From contig QHTB01000158.1 of assembly GCA_003220615.1 (NCBI GenBank), positions 1 through 41,276 on the forward strand: a stretch of DNA of 41,276 nt, given 5' to 3'. The position numbers and the translations under genes were made by a program. Positions 31,255 through 40,006 of the stretch are shown in pieces (the stretch's first letter is position 1; the number at the start of each line of letters is the position of its first letter). The notes beneath the pieces are model-generated. The model searched no databases, was not told where the DNA came from, and saw nothing but the letters and a program-made list of their open reading frames with translations. The stretch is from Candidatus Rokuibacteriota bacterium. GTDB lineage: Bacteria > Methylomirabilota > Methylomirabilia > Rokubacteriales > CSP1-6.

Positions 31255-32160
31255 ATGTCGACGGCGGCAGCTCCGACGACTCGCGTGGAGTCTGTCCTGC
31301 AGCGGGCGGAGCTCGAGCTCTGGCGTGACAACATCGACGGCGCGCTCGACCTGCTGGCGCGCGCCCACACGCTCGCGCCCGATCACCGATATGCCGCCCG
31401 CGCCGAGGAGATTCGGTCGTGGCTCCGCCACCTCGAAAGCCGCGGGGCGTACGCGGCCGCCTATGAGGAATATTATCGGCGGAGCAAGGGTCGCCTCGAC
31501 CTCAAGCGGCTCGAGCGTGACGTGCGAATCCTGCTCGGTCGCAAGACGCGGAAGACCGTGCGGCGCGTCGTCGAGTATCCGGAATACCAGTGGCTCGAGC
31601 GCGAGATCATCGAGCGGCGACCCGCGCGCGTGCTCGATGCCGGATGCGGCGAGGGCCGGATCGCCTTGTGTCTCGGCCACAGGTGTCCGTCCATCCGGGT
31701 GACGGCCGTCGAGGTCTCGGCGACCAACGTCGGCATCGCGCGGCGGCTCAATCGCTTCCGCAACGTGGCGTTTCAGCACGGCCTCGTCGAGGACGTGGTC
31801 GGCGCCATGGCGCCAGGGTCCTTCGACCTCGGCTACTCCTTCGCGGTGCTCGAGCACGTGCCCGACGTCGAGACGACGGTGGGCGCGCTCCTGCGTACGC
31901 TGCGACCGGGCGGCCGGTTCTGTTTCGCCGTCCCGATGAACGAACTGATGGCCACCGGCCCGGTCCCGGCGTTCCAGCCACTGGCCGGCGTGGCCGGCCA
32001 CGTCCGCGTCTTCACCGAGGTTGGCCTGCGCGAGCGGTTCGGGCGCCTCCCGGGGTTCTCGCTCACGAAGCTCCCCGGACGCTGGCGGTCCGGGCGGTAC
32101 CCGGCCACGATCGTGCCGCTCGAGTACGGAGCGTTCTTCGTCGCGGTGTCGGCGCCGTGA
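31255..32160 (+). CDS. SAM-dependent methyltransferase with helical N-terminal domain
   Basis: Predicted 301-residue protein. The N-terminal 80 residues (LQRAELELWRDNIDGALDLL, ARAHTLAPDHRYAARAE) look like tetratricopeptide-type helices. The class I methyltransferase core follows: RVLDAGCGEGRIAL (motif I), VTAVEVSATNV, DLGYSFAVLEHVPD (motif IV) and LLRTLRPGGRFCFAVP. The substrate is unknown. Close behind the secreted protein gene and overlapping a tiny ORF downstream. Confidence 0.85.
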   Translation: MSTAAAPTTRVESVLQRAELELWRDNIDGALDLLARAHTLAPDHRYAARAEEIRSWLRHLESRGAYAAAYEEYYRRSKGRLDLKRLERDVRILLGRKTRKTVRRVVEYPEYQWLEREIIERRPARVLDAGCGEGRIALCLGHRCPSIRVTAVEVSATNVGIARRLNRFRNVAFQHGLVEDVVGAMAPGSFDLGYSFAVLEHVPDVETTVGALLRTLRPGGRFCFAVPMNELMATGPVPAFQPLAGVAGHVRVFTEVGLRERFGRLPGFSLTKLPGRWRSGRYPATIVPLEYGAFFVAVSAP

Positions 32161-32252
32161 AGGAGATCCTCTCCGGCACCGCCATCTGGCGTTTGCTGGT
32201 GGGCGCGATGGCGGTCGCGCTCCTCCTGGTGTTGCACACCGTCTTTCGCTAG
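32157..32252 (+). CDS. Possible tiny membrane protein, 31 aa
   Basis: GTG 32157 overlaps the methyltransferase stop (GTGA). The product (MKEILSGTAIWRLL, then VGAMAVALLLVLHTVFR) is essentially one membrane helix. The overlap pattern used throughout this window supports translation, but no homolog is known to me. Confidence 0.4.
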   Translation: MKEILSGTAIWRLLVGAMAVALLLVLHTVFR

Positions 32253-32260
32253 TCACGCCC

Positions 32261-32289
32261 TTCCACGCGGCGGGCGCGCGCTGTATAGT
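32261..32289 (+). promoter_or_regulatory. Weak promoter candidate before the LLM oxidoreductase
   Basis: TATAGT (32284-32289) with TTCCAC 17 bases upstream resembles a housekeeping promoter with a poor -35. It lies about 74 bases before the LLM gene start. Confidence 0.3.
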
Positions 32290-32362
32290 GCCCGCCACCC
32301 GAGCCCACGATCATGCTCTTCGACGAGCCGACGTCAGCGCACCGCATACTGGTCTCGCGTCG

Positions 32363-33361
32363 ATGAGCACGCCCCGGCTCGGCGTGGGGTTCAGTCGCGG
32401 CGTCGGGCCCGCGGAGATCGTGGAGGCCGTGAAGCTTGCCGAGTCGCTCGGCTACGAATCGGCGTGGATGGCCGAGGGCCACGCCGGCGACCAGTTCGCC
32501 GTGCTCGGAGCGGCGGCGGCCGTGACGACCCGCATCCGTCTCGGGACGAGCATCAGCAGCGTGTTCGTCAGGACCGCGCCCACCATCGCCATGGCGGCAG
32601 CGACGCTCGACCACCTCTCGGCCGGGCGCTTCGTCCTCGGACTGGGCACGAGCCACCGCGAGCAGGTCGAGCCCGAGCACGGCGTGCCCTTCGCCGAGCC
32701 GACCGCTCGACTGCGCGACACGATCGCCATCGTGCGCGCGCTCGTGCGCGACGGATCGGTCACGCACCACGGCCGCGTGGTGACGATCGAGCGCTTCGAT
32801 CTCTGGTTCACACCCCGCCGGCGCGAGCTGTCCATCTATGTCGCCGCGCTCTTTCCGAAGATGCTGGAGATCGCCGGCGAGATTGCCGACGGCGCGCTGT
32901 TGACGTGGCCGACGCTCGACGCGCCACGGCGCGCCGCTGAGCACGTCGCGCGCGGCGCCGCGCAGGCCGGGCGGCGGCCGGGCGAGATCGCCTCGCTCAT
33001 CCCCTGCGCGGTCGCGCCGAGCCGCCGCGAGGCGCTCGACGCCCTCAGGCCCGCGGTGGCGCTCTACACGGGATTCTTCCCGCGCTACAACCGCCTGCTC
33101 GCCGACGGCGGCTTTGCCGACGAGGCGCGCGCGATCAAGCAGGCGTGGGATCGTGGCGACCGTGACGCGATTGCTCGGCTCGTCCCCGACGCGATGGTGG
33201 ACGCCGTCACGATCGCCGGCACGCCGGCCGAGTGCCGGGATCGTCTCGCGCGCTACCGCGCCGCCGGCCTCGATCTGCCGATCATCAGCCCACGTCCGGC
33301 CGGCCCCGACCCTCGCGCCAGTGTGCTGGACACGATCCGCGCGCTTGCCCCGACGGGATGA
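32363..33361 (+). CDS. LLM-class F420/flavin-dependent oxidoreductase
   Basis: Predicted 332-residue luciferase-like TIM-barrel enzyme. Features: LGVGFSRGVGPAEIVEAVKL, RIRLGTSISSVFVRTAPTIA (cofactor region), LSAGRFVLGLGTSH and AGTPAECRDRLARYRAAGLD near the C-terminus, which together match methylenetetrahydromethanopterin-reductase-like LLM proteins. ATG 32363 is chosen because the barrel starts there. It heads the catabolic cluster; a role in oxidative opening or activation of the ring substrate is possible but unproven. Confidence 0.88.
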   Translation: MSTPRLGVGFSRGVGPAEIVEAVKLAESLGYESAWMAEGHAGDQFAVLGAAAAVTTRIRLGTSISSVFVRTAPTIAMAAATLDHLSAGRFVLGLGTSHREQVEPEHGVPFAEPTARLRDTIAIVRALVRDGSVTHHGRVVTIERFDLWFTPRRRELSIYVAALFPKMLEIAGEIADGALLTWPTLDAPRRAAEHVARGAAQAGRRPGEIASLIPCAVAPSRREALDALRPAVALYTGFFPRYNRLLADGGFADEARAIKQAWDRGDRDAIARLVPDAMVDAVTIAGTPAECRDRLARYRAAGLDLPIISPRPAGPDPRASVLDTIRALAPTG

Positions 33362-33396
33362 ATGCGGTATCAGCGAGAGACACGGAGGAATCCCCC

Positions 33397-34281
33397 ATGT
33401 CGCGCTCTATAAAGGTCGCCGCCGCCCAGATGGGCCCCAACCAGGACGGAACGCCACGGGAGGCGATCGTCGAGCGGATGCTCGGCCTCCTCGACCAGGC
33501 GATCCGCGACGACGTCGAAGTCATCGCGTATCCCGAGATGGCGCTGACGACCTACTTCCCCAAGCGAATCCGCACCGACTTCGATCAGTTCTTCGAGACC
33601 GAGGTGCCGCCCAAGGCGCTCGAGCCGCTGCTGCGCCGGGCCGCCGAAAAGCGCGTCGCCGTCCACGTCGGATTCTGCGAGAAAGCCGACGGCAAGTACT
33701 TCAACACGGCGCTCCTCACCGATCGCGACGGCCGGCTCGCCGGCGTGTTCCGGAAGATCCACCTGCCGGGAACGAAGGCCGTGGACGGATTCGCCCAGGT
33801 CTACGAGCCGTATTACTTCGCCCACGGCGACACCGGCTACGAGGTCTTCGACTGCGCCGGCGCGAAGGTCGGCATCGCCATCTGCCAGGACCGCCGCTAT
33901 CCGGAGAGTTATCGCTGTCTGGCGCTCCAGGGCGCCGAGATCATCTTGATCGGCTACAACACGCCGATCTCCGCGCTCGCGCTCGACCTCAACGAGCTGT
34001 GCATGCGCTCCGGCGCCTACGCCAACCTCTGCTTCGTCGTCGGCGTGGCCAAGGCCGGTATCGAGGACGGCGTCGAGCTGATCGGCGGCTCCTGCATCAT
34101 CAACCCGCTCGGCCAGGTGCTCGCGAAGGCGGCGACGACGGGCGATGAGCTGATCGTCGCCCGCATCGACCTCGAGCAGATCGCGCCCGTCAGGAAACGC
34201 TGGAACTTCCTCGGCCGGCGCCAGCCCCAGCACTACGGTCGGTTGCTCATGCCTGTCACCGAGAAGGAGACCCACCGGTGA
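33397..34281 (+). CDS. Carbon-nitrogen hydrolase (carbamoyl amino acid hydrolase/ureidopropionase type)
   Basis: Predicted 294-residue nitrilase-superfamily amidase. The catalytic triad is visible: Glu in VIAYPEMALT, Lys in FRKIHLPG and Cys in VGIAICQDRRYPES. Sequence style is that of N-carbamoyl-D-amino acid hydrolase or beta-ureidopropionase, which remove the carbamoyl group from the product of the next enzyme. ATG 33397 is preceded by CGGAGGA; an upstream ATG at 33358 overlapping the previous stop is an alternative. Its TGA overlaps the hydantoinase GTG. Confidence 0.9.
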   Translation: MSRSIKVAAAQMGPNQDGTPREAIVERMLGLLDQAIRDDVEVIAYPEMALTTYFPKRIRTDFDQFFETEVPPKALEPLLRRAAEKRVAVHVGFCEKADGKYFNTALLTDRDGRLAGVFRKIHLPGTKAVDGFAQVYEPYYFAHGDTGYEVFDCAGAKVGIAICQDRRYPESYRCLALQGAEIILIGYNTPISALALDLNELCMRSGAYANLCFVVGVAKAGIEDGVELIGGSCIINPLGQVLAKAATTGDELIVARIDLEQIAPVRKRWNFLGRRQPQHYGRLLMPVTEKETHR

Positions 34282-35696
34282 GCGCGGCGGGCGTCGACGT
34301 CGTCGTCAGTGGTGGGCGTGTCGTCACCTCGACCGAAGTCATCGACACGTCCGTCGCGATCAAGGGTGGTCGGATCGTGGCCCTCGGCGAGTCGACCGCG
34401 CTGCCGCGCGCCGATCGCGTCATCGACGCGACCGGCAAGTACGTTCTGCCCGGATTGATCGACTGCCACCTGCACGTCGGCCCCGAGTACGACGACTGGC
34501 GGACGGCGCCGCTCGCCGCCGCCCGCACCGGGCTCACCACGCTCCTGCCCTTCGTCGTGTACGACGACGGCGAAAGCGTCCCGGCGGCCGTGAAACGGCT
34601 GCGCGAGGAGGCCGAGGCGCTGTCAGTCCTCGACTTCGGCATGCACATGATCCTCAATCACGAGCCCCACGTCCTCGACGGCCTCGCCGAGGCGGTCACG
34701 CTGGGCGTGAGCTCGTTCAAGCTCTTCATGACGTACAAGAAGCGGCCCAAGCGTATGGTCTCCGACGAGTTCATCGCCAGGACGATGGAACGCCTGGCCG
34801 CGCTCGGCGGGCTCTGCCAGCTCCACTGCGAGAACGGCGACGTGCTCTGCTACCTCGAGGACAAGGCGATCGCCGCGGGCCGCACGGCGCCGACCGACTT
34901 CCCGGCGACGTGCCCCGACTGGACGGAGGAGGAAGCGATCAACCGCGCGATCCTCATCGGCCGCCTCACCGGCTGCCCCGTGTACGTCGTCCATCTCTCC
35001 ACCAAGCTCGGCCTCGAGCGCATCAAGCGCGCTCACGCCGAGGGCCAGCGGGTGTGGACCGAGACGTGCCCGCAGTACCTGCTGCTGACCGACAAGGAGA
35101 TGGAGCGCTGGGGACCGTTCGCCAAGATCGGCCCGCCGCTGCGTCCCGCCGGTGGCCCTGACGGCAACGCGCTCTGGGGCGGCGTCGAGCACGGCCACAT
35201 CGCCACGGTCGCGAGCGACCACTCGCCGCGCGTGCCGGCGGCCAAGGAGCCCGGACGCAAGAACATCTTCGTGGATCCGCAGGGCCGACCGATCCCGTTC
35301 GGTGCGCCATCGCTCGAGACGCTCGTGCCATTGATGTGGAGCGAAGGTGTCGCCAGGCGTGGACTGCCGCCGACGTGGATGGCGCGTGTCATGGCCGAGA
35401 ACCCCGCGCGGATCTTCGGACTCTACCCGCGCAAGGGCGCGATCCGCGTCGGCAGCGACGCGGACCTCACGATCTGGGATCCGGAACCGGAGTGGACCAT
35501 CGACAAGGCGCAGCACCTCGGCATCGCCGGCTTCACGCCGTACGAGGGCTGGAAGGTCCGCGGCCGGCCGTGGACGACGCTGGTCCGCGGTCAGGTGATG
35601 CTGAGCTCATCGGGCGAGCTCGAGCAGAAGCCAGGCTTCGGCCGCTTCCTTGCGCGCGGCGGCCCGCAGCCGCCGCTCGGCGGGAGTGTTCGTTGA
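34278..35696 (+). CDS. Hydantoinase/dihydropyrimidinase
   Basis: Predicted 472-residue amidohydrolase opening cyclic ureides to carbamoyl acids. The binuclear metal site is complete: LIDCHLHVG (HxH), SSFKLFMTYKK (carboxylated Lys), LHCENGD, VVHLST and ASDHSP. Starts at GTG overlapping the preceding stop (GTGA) and ends in a TTGA overlap with the MmgE/PrpD gene. Together with the carbamoyl hydrolase it gives the two classical steps of hydantoin or reductive pyrimidine breakdown. Confidence 0.92.
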   Translation: MSAAGVDVVVSGGRVVTSTEVIDTSVAIKGGRIVALGESTALPRADRVIDATGKYVLPGLIDCHLHVGPEYDDWRTAPLAAARTGLTTLLPFVVYDDGESVPAAVKRLREEAEALSVLDFGMHMILNHEPHVLDGLAEAVTLGVSSFKLFMTYKKRPKRMVSDEFIARTMERLAALGGLCQLHCENGDVLCYLEDKAIAAGRTAPTDFPATCPDWTEEEAINRAILIGRLTGCPVYVVHLSTKLGLERIKRAHAEGQRVWTETCPQYLLLTDKEMERWGPFAKIGPPLRPAGGPDGNALWGGVEHGHIATVASDHSPRVPAAKEPGRKNIFVDPQGRPIPFGAPSLETLVPLMWSEGVARRGLPPTWMARVMAENPARIFGLYPRKGAIRVGSDADLTIWDPEPEWTIDKAQHLGIAGFTPYEGWKVRGRPWTTLVRGQVMLSSSGELEQKPGFGRFLARGGPQPPLGGSVR

Positions 35697-37245
35697 GCGA
35701 TTATCTCGGTCAGCTCGCCGCCCACGCTGCCGCGATCCGGCTCGACGCGCTACCGGCGAGCGCGATCACGGCGACGAAGCTCGTTCTCCTCGACACGCTC
35801 GGCGCCATCGTTGCCGGCAGCCGGCTCGACGAGAACGTTCGTCTGGCCCGCCTGGCCAGTGCTCGTGCTCGGCATGGCGCGGCGACGTTGCTCGGGCATG
35901 GCTCCCCGTCGGATGCCTTCTGGGCCGCGCTGACCAATGCGACAGCCGGTGTCGCGCTCGAGGTCGACGAGGGCAATCGCCTGGGCGGCGGTCATCCCGC
36001 CATCCACGTCGTGCCGGGCGCGCTGGCCGTCGCGGAAGAGCGCGGCCTCGACGGGCGTCGCTTGCTGGAGAGCGTCGTCGCCGGCTATGAGGTCTGCTCG
36101 CGCATCGGAGGCGCGACGACCGTGCGGCCCAACGTTCACTCCCACGGCACGTGGGGCGCCATCGGGACCGCCGTCGCCGTCGCGCGACTGGGGGATGCCG
36201 CCGCGACCACCATTCGCGAGGTGATCAACCTCGCGGCCTCGATGAGCGTCGCTTGCTGGAGAGCGTCGTCGCCGGCTATGAGGTCTGCTCGCGCATCGGA
36301 GGCGCGACGACCGTGCGGCCCAACGTTCACTCCCACGGCACGTGGGGCGCCATCGGGACCGCCGTCGCCGTCGCGCGACTGGGGGATGCCGCCGCGACCA
36401 CCATTCGCGAGGTGATCAACCTCGCGGCCTCGATGAGCCCGGCGAACACGTGGACGCCGGCCCTCGAGGGCGCGACGATCCGCAACCTCTATCCCGGCCG
36501 CTCGGCCTGGAACGGCCTCCTCGCCGCCGAGCTCCACGCCTGTGGCTTCACGAGCCTGCCCGACGCGCCGTCGGACGTGTACGGCACCATCCTCGCCGAC
36601 ACGTACGATCCCGAGCTCGCCATCGCCGGTCTCGACACCGTCGGCCACGGCGAACGTTTCCGCATCGAGCAGAACTACTTCAAGCTGCACGCCTGTTGCC
36701 GGTACAACCACTTCGCCCTCGACGCGGTCGCGACGCTCCGGCGCGGTCACCACCTGGCCGCCACCGACGTGGCCAGCGTCGACGTCACCACGATCCCGTT
36801 CGGCGCACGCATGGCCGATCCGGCGCCCGCCACCATGCTGGCGGCGAAGTTCTCCATTCCCTACGCGGTCGCCGCGTCGCTCGTGCTCGGGCGCAGCGAC
36901 ACCACGGCGTTCGAGCCCACCGCGCTCGCCGACCCGCGCATTCGCGATCTCGCCCGTCGCGTCACCGTGCGCACCGACGCCTCGATGTCGCCGCGCAGCC
37001 TCGATCAGCCGACGGCGCGCGTGCGCGTCGCGCTGCGTGATGGCCGGATGCTCGAAGCGGGGACGACCGTCGCGCGCGGTGACGCCGCCGCCCCCGTGGG
37101 CGACGACGAAATCGTCGACAAGTTCCTGGCCCTCACGTCACCCGTCCTCGGCGACCGGCGAGCGCGCGAGGCGGTGGTGGCCGTGCGCGCGGCGGATACG
37201 GTCAAGGACGTCCGCGAGCTGACCGCCATCCTCACGACGGCGTAA
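35693..37245 (+). pseudogene. MmgE/PrpD family gene broken by a 191-bp tandem duplication
   Basis: MmgE/PrpD proteins include 2-methylcitrate and iminodisuccinate-type dehydratases or epimerases. From TTG 35693 (overlapping the hydantoinase stop) the frame reads family-like sequence (LVLLDTLGAIVAGSRL, EVDEGNRLGGGHPAIHVVPG) as far as INLAASMS, then runs out of frame and stops at 36415. The rest (SPANTWTPALEGATIRNLYP, QNYFKLHACCRYNHFALDAV) continues in another frame to 37245. Deleting one copy of the 191-bp repeat restores a single intact frame of 453 residues. As given, the protein would be truncated; an assembly artefact is possible. Confidence 0.85.
36055..36436 (+). repeat. Perfect 191-bp direct tandem duplication inside the MmgE/PrpD gene
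   Basis: 36055-36245 and 36246-36436 appear identical base for base by eye, both starting GCGTCGCTTGCTGGAGAGCG and ending GCCTCGATGA. 191 is not a multiple of three, so the duplication shifts the frame. Confidence 0.9.
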
Positions 37246-37261
37246 CGCGTATACTCCCGAC

Positions 37262-38056
37262 ATGCGCGTCGTCGTGACCGGAGCAGCGAGTGGGATCGGC
37301 CGGGCCACCTGTCTGAGACTGGCGCGCGATGCTCAGACCGCGCGGCGGCCTGTCAGCATCGCCGCTGTCGACGTCGTGGCGCCCGCCAAGCTCAACGTTG
37401 TCATCGACGAGCTTCGCAAGCTCGACGCCGATGCGATCGGGCTGCGCGGCGACATGGCGACCGTCGACGGCCCGGCCCGCGTGGTCGGCGAGGCGATCGC
37501 CCGCTTCGGCGGCCTCGACGGCGTCGTCAGCAACGCGGGCGTCAACCGGCCCGGGGCTCTCGTCAGCTACTCGGTGGAAGACTGGGATCAGCTCTTCGCG
37601 GTCAACACGCGGGCGACCTGGCTCCTGGCCAAGGCGGCGCATGCGGCCCTCACGACCTCGCACGGGGCCATCGTCGCCGTCGGCTCGATGTCCGGCAGCA
37701 ACGCCCACGCGAACCTCGGCGCCTATGGCCCGAGCAAGGCGGCCGTCATCATGCTGGTGAAGGTCCTCGCCCAGGAATTCGGCCGCGATGGGATTCGCGT
37801 CAACTCGGTGTCGCCGGGCATGGTGCGCACCGGCATGACCGCGAAGGTGTACGAGGACGCTGGCCTGGCCGCCGAGCGCGCCGGGCTCGTCCCCATCGGT
37901 CGTGTGGCGGCGCCCGAAGACATCGCCGACGTGATCGCGTTTCTTCTGGGCCCCGACGCGCGGTACGTCAATGGCCACGACCTCGTGGTCGACGGCGGCG
38001 TCGCCGGCAACTTCCTCGGGCGATTGCCCGGGCTCACGCGCATCCCCCGCGGCTGA
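37262..38056 (+). CDS. Short-chain dehydrogenase/reductase
   Basis: Predicted 264-residue NAD(P)-dependent oxidoreductase. VTGAASGIGRA (cofactor loop), NAGVN, Ser in VGSMSGSN, YGPSK (catalytic YxxxK) and SPGMVRTGM are all present. Substrate unknown. It starts 16 bp after the MmgE/PrpD gene and is convergent with the ring-opening amidohydrolase. Confidence 0.93.
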   Translation: MRVVVTGAASGIGRATCLRLARDAQTARRPVSIAAVDVVAPAKLNVVIDELRKLDADAIGLRGDMATVDGPARVVGEAIARFGGLDGVVSNAGVNRPGALVSYSVEDWDQLFAVNTRATWLLAKAAHAALTTSHGAIVAVGSMSGSNAHANLGAYGPSKAAVIMLVKVLAQEFGRDGIRVNSVSPGMVRTGMTAKVYEDAGLAAERAGLVPIGRVAAPEDIADVIAFLLGPDARYVNGHDLVVDGGVAGNFLGRLPGLTRIPRG

Positions 38057-38119
38057 CCGCGGGTTCTCCACGCGAGCTCTACGCGCGCGCGATTCCGCCC
38101 TCCACGCCGACCCTTGCGC

Positions 38120-39220
38120 TCACACGCGGACGATGGCGGCGATCGGCGCGGCCCCCGGCGCGCACTGGTGCTCGGTGCCGCCGGACACGAAGATGGCCGG
38201 ATCGCCCGTGATCGACGCGATGACGGCTCCCACCGCGGCCCGCGCGTGGCGCTCGTAGTTGATGTCCGCGTCCGACAGCATCGTGTTGCGGCGGCCGCGG
38301 ATGCTGGGCGTCGCCTCGGCCTTGGCGAAGACGCCCACCACTCGGCGAGCGTCCTCGTCGCCCAGCGCCCCCTCGAACGCCAGGCCCGCGTTGCGGATCG
38401 CCGCCCGCACACCGGCGGCGTCGATCGCGTCCTTCAGCACGGCGTGGCCGATGCGATAGTCGCTGGCCACGGCCGGCGAGTTGCCGAACAGCAGCACCTC
38501 GCAGTTGCGGAGCTCGCCGCCCGCCGACGTCGAGGCAACCGACGAGAACAGATCGAAGCGGCGGCCGATGACCTCCTCCGTGAGGCTGCTCTCCTTCACC
38601 TCGCCGAGCCCGAGCGCGACGCCGAGGGCCGTCGCGCCCCGCGCGTACACCTTCGATCCGTTCGGATCGTGGGTGACGAGCTTGGCGCCGCGCCGGTCGG
38701 CATCCGCGATCGAGGCCGGAGTGAGCAACGGCCCCTTGACCTGGACGTAGTGGACGTCGGCGGGATCGCGGATCTCCGCGGCCTGCAGGCACCGGCGGAC
38801 GGCGGCGGCCACCTCGCGCACCTGGGCCATCGTGCCGACCTCTTCCGCCGCGATGTCGCGCGTGGCCTCGACGGCGAGGGCCAGGCGCGGTCCGGCGGAT
38901 CCTCCACTCCGCTCCGTCATCGCCGAGCGGGTGAAGACGGTCGCGTGGGGTGACAGCACGCCCTCGGTTCCGCCGGACCACACGAACGCGACGCGCGCCC
39001 CGACTTTCTCCGGGCTCATGCCGAGGTGCTTGCCGAGCAGCAGTTGATACGAGAGCGTCGCGTACCCGCGCGTGAAGTCGTTCGCCCCACCATTGCCCTC
39101 GGTCTTGCCGATCAGGGCGACGACCTCACCCGGATCGACCTCACCCGAGTCGATGAGGGCGGCGAGGCCGGACACGTCGTTGGGGGCCGCCATCGCGACC
39201 TTGTGGACACCGATCTTCAT
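38120..39220 (-). CDS. Ring-opening amidohydrolase (barbiturase/cyanuric acid hydrolase family)
   Basis: Predicted 366-residue enzyme of the AtzD/barbiturase family, which hydrolyses cyanuric or barbituric acid. Three internally similar parts are visible, with Ser/Gly-rich active-site motifs VWSGGTEGVLSPH, SSVASTSAGGELRNCEVLLF and FVSGGTEHQCAPG. ATG 39220 is preferred because GGAGGAGGG precedes it; an upstream in-frame start at 39235 would absorb that site. The neighbouring pyrimidine or hydantoin-type genes favour barbiturase or another cyclic imide substrate over the s-triazine pathway, as no other triazine gene is seen. Confidence 0.9.
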   Translation of the reverse strand: MKIGVHKVAMAAPNDVSGLAALIDSGEVDPGEVVALIGKTEGNGGANDFTRGYATLSYQLLLGKHLGMSPEKVGARVAFVWSGGTEGVLSPHATVFTRSAMTERSGGSAGPRLALAVEATRDIAAEEVGTMAQVREVAAAVRRCLQAAEIRDPADVHYVQVKGPLLTPASIADADRRGAKLVTHDPNGSKVYARGATALGVALGLGEVKESSLTEEVIGRRFDLFSSVASTSAGGELRNCEVLLFGNSPAVASDYRIGHAVLKDAIDAAGVRAAIRNAGLAFEGALGDEDARRVVGVFAKAEATPSIRGRRNTMLSDADINYERHARAAVGAVIASITGDPAIFVSGGTEHQCAPGAAPIAAIVRV

Positions 39221-39395
39221 GGGACCCTCCTCCATCGGGCGCGATGCGCGCGCCTCCCCGAGTACCGCCGGCGCCCGACGATGTCAACCCGCGCCCCCAC
39301 GCCGGCCTGGGCGCCACGTCGCACTCTCGCCCGGAACGCGGTATGCTTCGCCTCCACGGCCGCCTGGCAGCAACCCACTCACGAGAGGAGACGAC

Positions 39396-39995
39396 ATGGC
39401 TCAGTTGAAGATCCCCCTGGACGCGCAGCGGTTCGAAAAGGGCATGCGGTGGAAGGATTACATGGCCCAGATGGGCGACACGCGGGCCCGCACCGAGGAG
39501 AACTACGCCAAGTCGAAGCTGACCGATGACGAGCGCAAGTTCTTCTCCGGCATCAATCAGGTGCGCTTCGTCCTGATGCTGGCCGAGAACTGGTGCGGCG
39601 ACGTCCACCGTAACTCGCCGCTCGTTGCCCACATCTGCGAGGCCATGCCCGGTGCCGACCTGCGCGTGTTCCTGCGCGACCAGAACGTCGACCTGCGCGA
39701 CACCTTCCTGAACAACGGCTATCAGTCCATTCCGGTCGTCGTCTTCTTCGACAAGGACTGGAACGAGATCGGCCGTTGGCTCGAGCGCGCCCATGCCGCC
39801 ACCGCCAAGACGGTGGGCATCCGGGCCCGCACGGTCGACGCCGCGCCGCCCGAGAAGGAGAAGCAGGACGCCGCCATGGCCGAGTTCCGCAAGGCCGTCC
39901 AGAACGAATACGACCAGCCGGGCGGCGGGCTCTGGCGAGCAGCCGCTCAGGAGATCAAGAGCCTGCTCGAGCAGCGGCTCGGGCTCAAGAAGTAA
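39396..39995 (+). CDS. Thioredoxin-like family protein
   Basis: Predicted 199-residue cytoplasmic protein with a thioredoxin fold: QVRFVLMLAENWCGDVHRNS (single Cys at the active-site position), LRVFLRDQNVDLRDTFL and YQSIPVVVFFDKDWNEIGRW with the cis-Pro. CGDV replaces CxxC, so classical dithiol chemistry is not expected. ATG 39396 follows GAGAGGAG. Divergent from the ring-opening amidohydrolase; 39221-39395 contains no gene and presumably both promoters (a TATGCT at 39342 is a possible -10). Confidence 0.85.
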   Translation: MAQLKIPLDAQRFEKGMRWKDYMAQMGDTRARTEENYAKSKLTDDERKFFSGINQVRFVLMLAENWCGDVHRNSPLVAHICEAMPGADLRVFLRDQNVDLRDTFLNNGYQSIPVVVFFDKDWNEIGRWLERAHAATAKTVGIRARTVDAAPPEKEKQDAAMAEFRKAVQNEYDQPGGGLWRAAAQEIKSLLEQRLGLKK

Positions 39996-40006
39996 CCGCG
40001 TCCGAG

